Positions 18,664-27,194 of a stretch of DNA of 64,000 bases are shown in pieces. Under the pieces are notes generated by a model. The model saw only the letters and a list, made by a program, of their open reading frames with translations, was not told the origin of the DNA and searched no databases. The first letter of the stretch is position 1, and every line of letters starts with the position of its first letter. This DNA comes from Candidatus Zixiibacteriota bacterium (GTDB taxonomy: Bacteria; Zixibacteria; MSB-5A5; UBA10806; 4484-95). The translations under genes were made by a program, and so were the position numbers. The stretch spans positions 1-64,000 of the forward strand of contig JAAEQD010000148.1 in assembly GCA_024231855.1 (NCBI GenBank), given 5' to 3'.

Positions 18664-19434
18664 CTATCCGGCAAGATTATTTCCATCTTTTTCCCGGCCT
18701 TCAGCCCGGCCAGTAGCGCGCACGATTATGATAGAGATTTCATACAATATGTATAATGGTATACCGATGCCTAATTGACTGATGAAGTCGGGCGGCGTAA
18801 TAATCGCCGCCAGGATCGCTATACCTATTACCGCGTATCGACGTCCTTTGGCCAGGAACTTTGACGATATTATGCCGATCCGGCCCAAAAAGAAACTGAC
18901 CACTGGCAATTGAAATACCACCCCAAAAGCCAGAAGCAAGACTAGAATAAAGCCTAAATAATCGCTCATCATTAGCGTTGGTTGGGTACCTTCGGGCGCT
19001 TGAGTATAGAAGAAATTCAGACCATATGGGAGAAGGACGAAATAACAAAAAATCGTGCCCAGAAAGAAAAAGAAGGTCGACGCGGACACAATCGGTATTA
19101 CGATTTTCGCCTCACGCTGATAAAGCCCGGGCAGAACGAATTTCCATATCTGGTAAAACACTATCGGCGAAGCGGCGGCCGCGCCCCCGACTAGAGACAG
19201 TTTTAACCTCGTCGTAAAACCCTCGGTGACCCTAAAATAATGGATTTGTAATTCCGGGGCGGCTTGCTTTAATGGATACCATAGCCCCTTGAACAGATAA
19301 TCCGAGAAATAAAACGCGCCCGCGGCAAAAACCACAATGGCTATTATAGATTTGATAAGTCGCCAACGCAATTCCTCCAGATGGTCCAGGAAGGGCGCCT
19401 CACCGGTGCTTTTCTCGTAATCTTCCTCTGACAT
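18664..19434 (-). CDS. tatC: Sec-independent translocase subunit TatC
   Basis: 256 residues with six membrane helices. The N terminus has FLDHLEELRWRL, the family signature involved in binding twin-arginine signals, and the segment PIVFYQIWKFVLPGLYQREAK is typical. Forms the Tat receptor that exports folded proteins. No tatA gene is adjacent. Starts 37 bases after the SAM-hydrolase-like gene, probably the same transcript. Confidence 0.95.
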   Translation of the reverse strand: MSEEDYEKSTGEAPFLDHLEELRWRLIKSIIAIVVFAAGAFYFSDYLFKGLWYPLKQAAPELQIHYFRVTEGFTTRLKLSLVGGAAAASPIVFYQIWKFVLPGLYQREAKIVIPIVSASTFFFFLGTIFCYFVLLPYGLNFFYTQAPEGTQPTLMMSDYLGFILVLLLAFGVVFQLPVVSFFLGRIGIISSKFLAKGRRYAVIGIAILAAIITPPDFISQLGIGIPLYILYEISIIIVRATGRAEGREKDGNNLAG

Positions 19435-19471
19435 TTTTCCCTTATTATTTTAAGATTGCCTGTTGAGATTT

Positions 19472-20248
19472 TTACTTAAAATCGGTTATTTTAACTTCAT
19501 CGAAAACCAGGGCGCCGAAGAAATTGGCGGCATTGCCTTTGTTTATGCCTATTTCAAGATTACCGAACGAGCCGATATAGGCCAGCGGCTGTTTTTCATC
19601 GACATCAGCATAGCTTTTGCTTAAGCCCGTGATTTTATGATTACAGAAAATAATGCATGAATCGTTTTTGACCATATGGCTGGGGATATTAGTCACCAGG
19701 TTGCCGAACGCGTCGATATCAATCACCTTGCCGACCAGCTCATCGCCGAATTTTTCGGGATCAGGATCATCGATCGTGACCGGATTATCGATTTTCGGGC
19801 CGAATTCCTCCGGCGCCACGCCCATCGAAATATACGCGGCGGCCGGGGCGAACATATCACGGCCGTGGAATGTTTCCGATCCAGTCGCCAGGCGGAATTT
19901 ATCATTGGTAATCTGGTAACACTCTAAATCGCCGGTGACTTTCATTACCGGCGTGAACAAGCCGTTATCCGGACCAACGAAATAATAACTGCCATCCGTT
20001 AATAGCAAAGCCCGGCGGTTCGGCCCGACAGTCGGATCGACCACCACCATATGAATCGTCCCCTCGGGAAAGAAACGGTAGCTGTTTAATAAAGCCCGGG
20101 CCGCTTTACGAATATCCGCCGCGGGAATGTTTGAAGCTATATTAATAACCTCGGAATCGGGATTGATCGATTTGATCACGCCGTAGACCGCGCCCATATA
20201 GCCATCTGTGGTGCCGAAATCGGTAATCAGGGTAATTATACGGCCCAT
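19472..20248 (-). CDS. SAM hydrolase / SAM hydroxide adenosyltransferase family protein (DUF62)
   Basis: 258 residues. N-terminal ITLITDFGTTDGYMGAVYG carries the conserved catalytic Asp and the DGYVG motif; further motifs are VVDPTVGPNRRAL, FVGPDNGLFTP, TFHGRDMFAPAAA and DAFGNLVTNI. Family members use water as nucleophile on S-adenosylmethionine to give adenosine and methionine, or halide in fluorinase/chlorinase relatives. The DPTVG segment differs from the more usual DPGVG. Two bases downstream of the PPC-domain gene and upstream of tatC. Confidence 0.9.
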   Translation of the reverse strand: MGRIITLITDFGTTDGYMGAVYGVIKSINPDSEVINIASNIPAADIRKAARALLNSYRFFPEGTIHMVVVDPTVGPNRRALLLTDGSYYFVGPDNGLFTPVMKVTGDLECYQITNDKFRLATGSETFHGRDMFAPAAAYISMGVAPEEFGPKIDNPVTIDDPDPEKFGDELVGKVIDIDAFGNLVTNIPSHMVKNDSCIIFCNHKITGLSKSYADVDEKQPLAYIGSFGNLEIGINKGNAANFFGALVFDEVKITDFK

Positions 20249-20249
20249 G

Positions 20250-20669
20250 TTAAAACGCCAGCAGGTTAAGATTAAGTTCGGGATTCATCGCGCGCTCGAA
20301 CCTTTCATTGAATGTCCGGATATGGACCTCGCCGGTGACCGCCACGACTGCGTTAAACAGATGGCCGCCGACAAGACGGTAATCGCTGTCGCCGAGGATA
20401 CAGTGAGCGTGTACCATCGGATTTTGGTCAATATATGATATATTACCGGTCAAGGAAAGCAGTTCGTAAATATTATTGAAATTTCGCCTGAGATATTCTG
20501 ATTTTTCACGGTCGAAATAGCCCAGCTCGACCTCGGTTAAAGCGCCGATCCCTGAAATCGCCCCGGCCGGAATACTTTTGACGGCGACGAAATCGGTAAT
20601 CGTTGCCATTATCTCCTCGCCCTTATCGATTCGGAGGAAATAACCGTCCTCGACTTTTTTTGCCTGCAT
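20250..20669 (-). CDS. PPC-domain (DUF296) protein
   Basis: 139 residues forming one PPC domain: FLRIDKGEEIMATITDF at the N terminus, GAISGIGALTEVELGYFD, HAHCILGDSDYRLVGGHLFNAVV and the VHIRTFNE end. In plants this domain accompanies AT-hooks; bacterial stand-alone versions form trimers and are proposed to bind metal or act as small DNA-binding regulators, with no agreed function. Forms an operon with the SAM-hydrolase-like gene. Confidence 0.88.
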   Translation of the reverse strand: MQAKKVEDGYFLRIDKGEEIMATITDFVAVKSIPAGAISGIGALTEVELGYFDREKSEYLRRNFNNIYELLSLTGNISYIDQNPMVHAHCILGDSDYRLVGGHLFNAVVAVTGEVHIRTFNERFERAMNPELNLNLLAF

Positions 20670-20762
20670 ATAATAGTCCCCTTCCCTAATGCTCGGTTTA
20701 TTTTCTTATAGCTTGAATATGGGGATTTGGCAAGGGGGAAATACGATAACTATTGCTATTAT

Positions 20763-21230
20763 TTAATTATTATTAACTTGATCATTAAGTATTTTTAGAA
20801 CGCTTTGCGCATTTTCATAATATCTTAATAGGTTTGAATAAGTTAAACCCACATCTCTACCATGAGCTATAATATTCCTGTTTGCTACAATGCTATCAAC
20901 ACCATCCTTTAACTCGCCTTCGGTGCCCTTACGTAAATCCTCAGCCCATGAGGAGTTAAAAAAACCGGCTAATTGGCAGATCTTTTCCATCTTTGGGTTT
21001 TGAAATGCATTTAAATTGTATTGAGCAAAATTTGAAACGTTTGGATGAGACCGTTTTTTAATATATTCGGAATATATTGCACGTATACAATTCTCAAGAT
21101 ACCCTGAGGTTAAAACACATAAATACTTAGACCACTCCGCTACTAATTCGGAGTCATCAGAAAAATTACTAGCTTTGCTATATAAATAGTCTAAACGTGA
21201 TTTATATTTTGTTAAAAGTAAATTGATCAT
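20763..21230 (-). CDS. HEPN-domain putative ribonuclease (RiboL-PSP-like)
   Basis: 155 residues, all-helical. The HEPN ribonuclease signature RX4H is present as RNIIAH at 118-123, with a conserved acidic residue near 46 (SGYLENCIRAIY). HEPN proteins of this type cut RNA in toxin-antitoxin and abortive-infection modules. Its start overlaps the stop of the DUF262 gene by 4 bases, and both genes are distinctly richer in A and T than their neighbours, so the pair looks acquired as a unit. Substrate and trigger unknown. Confidence 0.8.
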   Translation of the reverse strand: MINLLLTKYKSRLDYLYSKASNFSDDSELVAEWSKYLCVLTSGYLENCIRAIYSEYIKKRSHPNVSNFAQYNLNAFQNPKMEKICQLAGFFNSSWAEDLRKGTEGELKDGVDSIVANRNIIAHGRDVGLTYSNLLRYYENAQSVLKILNDQVNNN

Positions 21231-22300
21231 TCGACATCTTTGAAATAGTTAATGGCTGAACTAATTCTTTTTTTAACAGCTTCCTCATCAGTCGTTGCTG
21301 TTTCAATAGTTTTTTGATAATCTATATCCTGTAGAAGTAAATCATATTTTTCTTTTACCGTTTCAATTTTGGTAATTCCTCCATGTTCTAATCGTATTGC
21401 AATGCCAATCATTACTGAATCGAAAACAGCAGCATTAATTGGTCTATTTGGTCTGAAAGCTTTAGACCCAATTGCATTAAACACAATATCAATAGCATAA
21501 TTAAATGTATTCTCAAAATCCTGTGCATCATCATCAGAAATAGCTTTATTTTTAGCCATAAAATTGTTTAGGAAATCTTTCATGGGCTTTTTATATTCGT
21601 CACCATTAAAATGCAAAGCAAAAAACCGTAACAATAATTCTTGATCTCTTCTTCTCTTACTTGGTTTGCCAAAAATTTCTCTCCATTGTGAATTTTCATT
21701 TAATCGATTAAGCATATCATTAAATAAACCATGATATATGCACGATCTTATTTCTTGTGGATACAACTTTTGCCCACCAGTATTTAATCTTTCGAAAATT
21801 TCATAAACACTACTCTCATCAGATGAAGGCTGATCTTGCTTTATTACTATTGCATGGATTATACAATCATCCAAATTTCTCCTATCCTCATCTGACAATG
21901 AATCGTAAGTTACGCCACAAAATTGCTCATTAACATCTGCCAACTCAAATTTGATTTTATTCGGTTCGAATACCCCATCATAGAAAAATTGAAGTGTCCT
22001 TAACCTTTGTTGCCCATCTATCACTTTTAATTTTCTACTATCTTCTTCTTTTGAAAGAAAAATACCTGGAACAGGAAGGCCTAGTAACAACGATTCAATA
22101 AATCTACTTGCCATTTTATGTGACCATACATAATTTCTTTGAAATGGAGGTACAAAAATGCTTTGATTCTTAATTCTTTTTACTAATCCATCTACAGGGT
22201 AATCAGCTCCATAACTTGTTATTGAATATTTAAATAAAAGCGACTCTTCATCCGTTTGTACAAATTGTTCCTCTAGTTGCTCATCAATTTCTTCAATCAT
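21227..22300 (-). CDS. DUF262-domain (GmrS-like, ParB-fold) protein
   Basis: 357 residues. N-terminal DUF262 domain with VPPFQRNYVWS (50-60) and the nucleotide-binding motif VIDGQQRL (93-100), followed by IFERLNTGGQKLYPQEIR, all characteristic. DUF262 is the NTP-using half of GmrSD type IV restriction enzymes and appears in several defence modules. The C-terminal DUF1524 HNH nuclease half of GmrSD is absent here; instead a separate HEPN gene follows. Start at ATG 22300 with CTGGAG upstream. Confidence 0.88.
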   Translation of the reverse strand: MIEEIDEQLEEQFVQTDEESLLFKYSITSYGADYPVDGLVKRIKNQSIFVPPFQRNYVWSHKMASRFIESLLLGLPVPGIFLSKEEDSRKLKVIDGQQRLRTLQFFYDGVFEPNKIKFELADVNEQFCGVTYDSLSDEDRRNLDDCIIHAIVIKQDQPSSDESSVYEIFERLNTGGQKLYPQEIRSCIYHGLFNDMLNRLNENSQWREIFGKPSKRRRDQELLLRFFALHFNGDEYKKPMKDFLNNFMAKNKAISDDDAQDFENTFNYAIDIVFNAIGSKAFRPNRPINAAVFDSVMIGIAIRLEHGGITKIETVKEKYDLLLQDIDYQKTIETATTDEEAVKKRISSAINYFKDVE

Positions 22301-22331
22301 AATTTTGCTCCAGTATAAATGTTGTTATTAT

Positions 22332-22361
22332 ATTATAATTGATACTTAATCGTTTATACAA
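22332..22361 (-). promoter_or_regulatory. Promoter of the DUF262-HEPN pair
   Basis: Minus strand TTGTAT, 18-base spacer, TATAAT, about 32 bases before the DUF262 start. The pair therefore appears to have its own promoter. Confidence 0.55.
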
Positions 22362-22502
22362 CAAGAATTTTACAATAATAGGAAATTTTACATTTAAAGG
22401 GATAAGCCTTAAATGAATTGTATAATTTATATGAATTTTCTGATTAATCTATAAATAATGCTCGCCAACCCTATATTCTAACGGACGATCATAACTAGGT
22501 AC

Positions 22503-22931
22503 TTAACCGATCTCTACCAGTTCAATCTCGAAAACCAGCGTCTTGCCGGCCAATGGATGGTTGGCGTCGATTGTGACCGTATCATCGGTGGCGCCGACTA
22601 TCGTCACCGGGATCGCCTGGCCGTCGGGCTGTTGAATCTGCAGCTTCGATCCAACCGTAGCTTCGATATCTTTCGGGATTTGCTCTTTTTTGATTTCGAC
22701 AATCATGTCCTCGCGGGTCGGGCCATAGGCATTCTCCGGCGGGATATTCAGCGTTTTTGAATCGCCGATTGCCATGCCGATAACGCCCTGATCGAATCCC
22801 GGAATAACCTGATTTTCACCCAATGTAAATTCAAGAGGTTCGCGATCGATTGAGCTATCGAAAACGGTGCCGTCCTCCAGCTTGCCGGTATAATGTACTT
22901 TCACTTTGTCTTTATCCTTGGCCTGACTCAC
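22503..22931 (-). CDS. FKBP-type peptidyl-prolyl isomerase, SlyD-like
   Basis: 142 residues, no signal peptide. FKBP strands [18 protein letters not shown] and [14 protein letters not shown]-type segment are clear, with the IF (insert-in-flap) chaperone domain in the middle (about 70-125) as in SlyD. It isomerises prolyl bonds and acts as a chaperone in the cytoplasm. The histidine-rich nickel tail of Escherichia SlyD is missing. Confidence 0.93.
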   Translation of the reverse strand: MSQAKDKDKVKVHYTGKLEDGTVFDSSIDREPLEFTLGENQVIPGFDQGVIGMAIGDSKTLNIPPENAYGPTREDMIVEIKKEQIPKDIEATVGSKLQIQQPDGQAIPVTIVGATDDTVTIDANHPLAGKTLVFEIELVEIG

Positions 22932-23206
22932 CAGTACCTCCTTTTCCGTATGACTTGCTTGCCATTAAAGTTAAGTCAACATCGGAGGAATACATCACTC
23001 GGATCGGGATTATCCCCTGCCAACCGAAAGTTTCAGATATCGTCTCAACCTGCCAGACAATTCGCCTTGCAAAATTCCGGGCGCCTCTTGCCCGATTTTA
23101 AGTTAGTGATACATACCATATTAATAATTAAAACGCAACCCGAATATTATCGTTTTAGCTTCAATAAAGGTATATTTATCGTATATTTTAGCCCAAATTC
23201 GCATTA

Positions 23207-23527
23207 TTATGGCGACGATATCTGACTTTTGACCCAGGCCAGATAGTCTGGTTGAACAGCATCGGCTTTCAGGGCGACGATTTCGGGCACATCATAAGGA
23301 TGAATTTGCTTGATTCTGTCCTCCAATCGAGGATATGCGGAAGAGGTCGATTTGATGATCAAAAGCGCTTCACCATCTTTGCAGAGCTTTTCCTGCCAGA
23401 TATATACCGATTTCACGGGGGAAATATTAACACAGGCAGCGTATTTTTCGCTAATTAATGTCTCGGCGATATTTTCGGCTTTATCTTCGGGACAGGTTAC
23501 AAAGACTATAATCAGATCATTATCCAT
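23207..23527 (-). CDS. cutA: CutA1-family protein
   Basis: 106 residues, the usual size. Contains VTCPEDKAENIAETLISEKYAACVNI, SVYIWQEKLCKDGEALLIIKS and HPYDVPEIVAL, the family's defining segments. CutA1 is a trimeric ferredoxin-like fold protein linked to divalent metal tolerance, although its true role is unclear. Stands alone, with no operon partner. Confidence 0.95.
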   Translation of the reverse strand: MDNDLIIVFVTCPEDKAENIAETLISEKYAACVNISPVKSVYIWQEKLCKDGEALLIIKSTSSAYPRLEDRIKQIHPYDVPEIVALKADAVQPDYLAWVKSQISSP

Positions 23528-23649
23528 AGTGCTTTGATTGTATACGATAGTTTGAATAAACTCAAATAAAATATTAACGGATTACATCATATCAGCAAGT
23601 TGACAGGACTCTTTGAATATCTAACATGATATTTTAATCCATTATTTTC

Positions 23650-23678
23650 TTGACATATTATGGAGCGGTGGCTAAATT
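23650..23678 (+). promoter_or_regulatory. Promoter of the T9SS-sorted protein gene
   Basis: TTGACA, 17-base spacer, TAAATT, about 110 bases upstream of the ATG at 23788. The long leader has no obvious structure. Confidence 0.6.
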
Positions 23679-23787
23679 AAATCAAGGATTTTACAATTGG
23701 CGCTGTTATTATAAAATAGTGGAAAGAATTGTTAATTATTTAGCTTAGATAAGGACGTTAAGGTTAATTTAACATAGGAGGTAAGTG

Positions 23788-24726
23788 ATGTATAAAAGGT
23801 ACTTCGTATTAGTTATAGTATCTCTGGTGTTTTTAGCCGGTAATTCAATCGTAAAAGCCGGAACTTACCTCATTTGGGATCCTTGCGAAAGCTATTCTGC
23901 CGATGTTTTGCATGAAACACTTCAAAGTGAAAATTATGATGGTATCGTTATTGAGAACATTCAGCCGTTCCTGGAAAATCTAAACGAATTTAAGCCTATT
24001 TTCGTAATCGCTCATTGGTGGTCCGAATATATAGACAGGGATATTCTCGATGAAGTCGAACCTCATCTCATTAGCTATCTTGCTAATGATGGCTCTATTT
24101 ACTGGGAGGGTGAGAACACCGCAAATACGGCAATATTCAATTTTGATATCGCTACCTGCACAACCGAGCCATTCAATAATATTTCAGGGGTGTCTCAATC
24201 GTTCGAGACCTTATCTCTGGCAACCCAGACAACTACAGCATCTATGATTGGTGGAGGCGACGGAACCGCTTTTTGCGCGCCCTTTGGTTGTCCTGATAAA
24301 TCCGTATATCAGGAAACGCCATACAAGACAATTATCAGCTCATTTCCAATAGATTGCTTAACCGATGATGGTCAGAATACTCTTGCGGATTTCGTCCATG
24401 TTCTGATGGGTTGGCTTGATGTCGCTAACGAAGTACCCAGCCGAGACGACGTGAGTGTCCCCGAAAATTATGTTTTGTCGCAGAATTATCCCAATCCTTT
24501 CAATGCTCAAACCGTTCTACGTTACGGATTGCCCGAATCAGGCCGGGTGACAATCGGTGTATATAATATACTCGGACAGCCGGTAGATATCCTGTTTAGG
24601 GGCTGGCAGCAGGCCGGGCAATATAGCCTGACCTGGAACGCCGATGATAATCCTACCGGAGTTTATTTCGCCCGTATGGAAAGCGGCAGTTATGCTGAGT
24701 GTGTTAAGATGGTTTTGATGAAATAA
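23788..24726 (+). CDS. Secreted protein with FlgD-like / type IX sorting tail
   Basis: 312 residues. Signal peptide (about 1-24, ending VKAG), a central domain of unknown fold (25-215) with several cysteines (CTTEPF, CAPFGCPDK), and a C-terminal sorting domain (about 230-312) with NYPNPFNAQTVLRYGLPESG, VYNILGQPV and GVYFARMESG, ending KMVLMK. This tail directs export by the type IX system in FCB bacteria. ATG 23788 was preferred over GTG 23785 because AGGAGGT is at proper distance. The middle domain recalls ThuA/glutamine-amidotransferase-like Rossmann folds, but this is a guess. Confidence 0.85.
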   Translation: MYKRYFVLVIVSLVFLAGNSIVKAGTYLIWDPCESYSADVLHETLQSENYDGIVIENIQPFLENLNEFKPIFVIAHWWSEYIDRDILDEVEPHLISYLANDGSIYWEGENTANTAIFNFDIATCTTEPFNNISGVSQSFETLSLATQTTTASMIGGGDGTAFCAPFGCPDKSVYQETPYKTIISSFPIDCLTDDGQNTLADFVHVLMGWLDVANEVPSRDDVSVPENYVLSQNYPNPFNAQTVLRYGLPESGRVTIGVYNILGQPVDILFRGWQQAGQYSLTWNADDNPTGVYFARMESGSYAECVKMVLMK

Positions 24727-24748
24727 TCCGTTTAGATTATAAATAATT

Positions 24749-24789
24749 AACCGGCAGCTAGCGTCGTTTTACACTCTGCCGGTTTTCTT
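24749..24789 (+). terminator. Rho-independent terminator
   Basis: AACCGGCAG pairs with CTGCCGGTT over 9 bp across an 18-base loop, followed by TTTTCTT, 22 bases after the stop of the sorted protein. Confidence 0.75.
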
Positions 24790-24818
24790 ATTCCAGTCCG
24801 CAAGCAATAATACCTGGC

Positions 24819-25631
24819 TTAATTCGCGGATTTCTCCCCTGTGAGGATATAGCTCATCGGCAGTTTGTTATCTTTTTCCAGATGTTTAAATGACTCCGAT
24901 ATATCATGGCCGTATTCGGTGAAACTCTTAATGGTTATACCATTACTAATAATTCCGTTAAGTATATCGCCTAGAGGCTGGCTGAAACTATAGCTGGGTT
25001 TTGAATCATATTTAGTCCCGCCGATATAATCCAATCCGGTGGTTGTTATCCAGGGTTCCTTTTTGAAGTAAGAACAACAAACATTAAATGGATTTTCCGA
25101 ATCGAATTCGGATTCGTCCGTTTCGGCTATCATATTCAATACCGGATGCGCTTCATAAATAAACAGTTGCCCGTCGGATTTCAAAATAGCCGAGACTAAC
25201 TCGAAGAATTTGGCAAGATCAGGCAGCCAACACAGCGCGCCGATCGAGATGTAAACCAGGTCGAATTTGCCGAAGTACTCTTCACCGATATCATACACAT
25301 CGGTTCGAACGAATTTACAATTAAGGCCGGACACTTCCCGCAGATTTTTAGCTTCCTTGATTGCCTCATCGGAGATATCGAAGCCAACGGCCGATTCGGC
25401 GCCGAGGTTCACCAGAGATAGCGTTTCACGGCCGTTATTGCAGGAAAGCTGGGCAATGGCTTTACCATCAAGACCGATTTTCATCAAAGCCTCGGTTTCG
25501 ATTTGGTCCAGTGTTGAAAAGCCAGGCTTGGCGAATTCCTCGCGCAAATTTAATTTGCGATTTTTTTGATGAATCAGCGAGGCCTGATTCCAGGCTTCCC
25601 GGTTGGATTCTGTGATTTTTCTCAAATCCAT
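24819..25631 (-). CDS. Class I SAM-dependent methyltransferase
   Basis: 270 residues. Motif I region is LSCNNGRETLSLVNLGAESAVGFDIS (AdoMet loop and acidic end of strand 2), then VRTDVYDIG and FDLVYISIGALCWLPDLAKFFELV, with the SDGQLFIYEAHP strand. The loop is CNNGRE rather than the common GxGxG, as in the class of UbiE/BioC-like enzymes with a divergent motif. Substrate not predictable. Confidence 0.85.
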   Translation of the reverse strand: MDLRKITESNREAWNQASLIHQKNRKLNLREEFAKPGFSTLDQIETEALMKIGLDGKAIAQLSCNNGRETLSLVNLGAESAVGFDISDEAIKEAKNLREVSGLNCKFVRTDVYDIGEEYFGKFDLVYISIGALCWLPDLAKFFELVSAILKSDGQLFIYEAHPVLNMIAETDESEFDSENPFNVCCSYFKKEPWITTTGLDYIGGTKYDSKPSYSFSQPLGDILNGIISNGITIKSFTEYGHDISESFKHLEKDNKLPMSYILTGEKSAN

Positions 25632-25670
25632 TGCTTAAGTCCTATCTCCTGGCTTTCTCCAGTGGAAATG

Positions 25671-26678
25671 CTATTCAGGTTTGAAAGACTGAATAACCTT
25701 ACTATCGACCCAATAGATATCAGAGTTACCGTTTCGTGTGCTGTTATGCAATGTTTCTATATCGTTATAAGACTTTAAACGGGTTTTTTCAAATTCCGGC
25801 CATATCTTGCTGGCAGTGAAGAAGAGATACTTGCCATCGGGCGAAAGCGCCGGGCAGTAATCAAGACGGTTATTATTAAACCTCTCGCCCATGTTGCGGG
25901 CTTTGGTCCAAACACCGTTATCGTCGCGGAAGCTAATATAAAGATCGCCACCCCCTGAACCATCTCCCCGACCAAATGATGAGAAAATTAAGTAGCTTTC
26001 ATCCGGTGAGATTAGCGAGTTAAACTCTCCTGATTTAGTATTGATCGAGTCGCCCAGGTTCGCGGGTTCGGCGTGTTTGCCGTCAACCAACTCGGATCGA
26101 AATATATCCTCGGATTTTTCATTAAGAGCGGTGAAATATAAGGTTCCGGATATCGTTAAAGCGGGATAAAATTCATTTTGCTCGCTATTGATCGGTTCAC
26201 CTAAATTTATTGGGTTACTCCAGCCAGTTTGAGTTCTCTCAACATACCAGATATCATAATCTTTGGCTTCACTTTCATCATCTAAAGGCTTATTCGAAGC
26301 ATAATAGAGTTTACTTCCATCATGAGTAATAAATGGCTCAGTATCGCTGTACTTGCCCGAAAATGATGCTACCTGAGGTTGGGTCCATTGACCATCAAAC
26401 TGCCTGCTAACCATAATAACGCCTTTTCTTAAGGGCAGCCAGATCGAGAAATAAAACTCCTGGCCATCCGGGCTGAACGCCGCGTCTCGCTCGTTGAAAC
26501 CGGCCGATATAAAACCCGGGGCAAATATTCGGGGTATCGTGTCGGGCAACGCTTGGCCGAGATATTCTCCTTTTAGAGCCGGGGCAATATCTTCCGTCTG
26601 CTTTTCGCAACTGGCAGTGATTAGGATTAATATTACAATGATTAAAGCGCCAAGAGTATTATTTGCTGTTCCGGTCAT
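25671..26678 (-). CDS. PD40-propeller lipoprotein
   Basis: 335 residues with lipobox ITASC, then a six- to seven-blade PD40/TolB-like propeller: DAAFSPDGQEFYFSI, EPFITHDGSKLYYASNK, YPALTISGTLYFTA, FNSLISPDESYLIFSSF and CPALSPDGKYLFFTAS. Such exported propellers are numerous in this kind of genome and often act as binding or sensing modules. Upstream site GAGAGGTG suits the ATG at 26678. Confidence 0.8.
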   Translation of the reverse strand: MTGTANNTLGALIIVILILITASCEKQTEDIAPALKGEYLGQALPDTIPRIFAPGFISAGFNERDAAFSPDGQEFYFSIWLPLRKGVIMVSRQFDGQWTQPQVASFSGKYSDTEPFITHDGSKLYYASNKPLDDESEAKDYDIWYVERTQTGWSNPINLGEPINSEQNEFYPALTISGTLYFTALNEKSEDIFRSELVDGKHAEPANLGDSINTKSGEFNSLISPDESYLIFSSFGRGDGSGGGDLYISFRDDNGVWTKARNMGERFNNNRLDYCPALSPDGKYLFFTASKIWPEFEKTRLKSYNDIETLHNSTRNGNSDIYWVDSKVIQSFKPE

Positions 26679-27194
26679 GTTGTCACCTCTCGATCCATCA
26701 AAGTTATTGTCTGATTAGTTACGTCAATAGTATATAAATGTTGCGTTTACGACGCCGCTTGGCCCTTTCGCCTTCCCGTAACCTGAGCTTGAATAAGTTT
26801 TATGAGCTAAGACTTTGCATTGCAAGTAGTTTCTTCAAGTAATCAACCGGGAGTATTATTATCGGGTTAAATAAAATATGTAACTTTTTTTTGAGCGATT
26901 CGTAATTCATAGCATAAACCTGATCCGGGCTGGTTGTATAGGTGTAGGTAAAATTGTTGTTCAAAGATAGGGTAAGTTAATCATATGACGCCCTTGTCCA
27001 TTGTTTTGCATTTTAAGATTTACCGCGAATCACATTATATTATATTAGCATATTCACTTCTTATCAAAACTAAATCTACTGATATTTCGATGGAGCTTTT
27101 TAAATCTTATAATCAATATAATTGAAAGGAGCATAAGTAGTATTTGTAAATTATGAACATCCATTTAAGCGCAATTGAATAAAGGAGGACGAGG
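26679..27194. other. Intergenic region between divergent genes
   Basis: 516 AT-rich bases separating a minus-strand lipoprotein gene from the plus-strand ankyrin gene. Apart from a candidate promoter near 27100 and the ribosome site AAAGGAGG, nothing gene-like is visible; nine-codon frames within it are judged to be chance. Confidence 0.5.
27085..27113 (+). promoter_or_regulatory. Candidate promoter of ankyrin/metallo-beta-lactamase gene
   Basis: TATAAT preceded at 17 bases by TTTCGA, a weak -35. About 82 bases upstream of the ATG at 27195. Confidence 0.4.
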
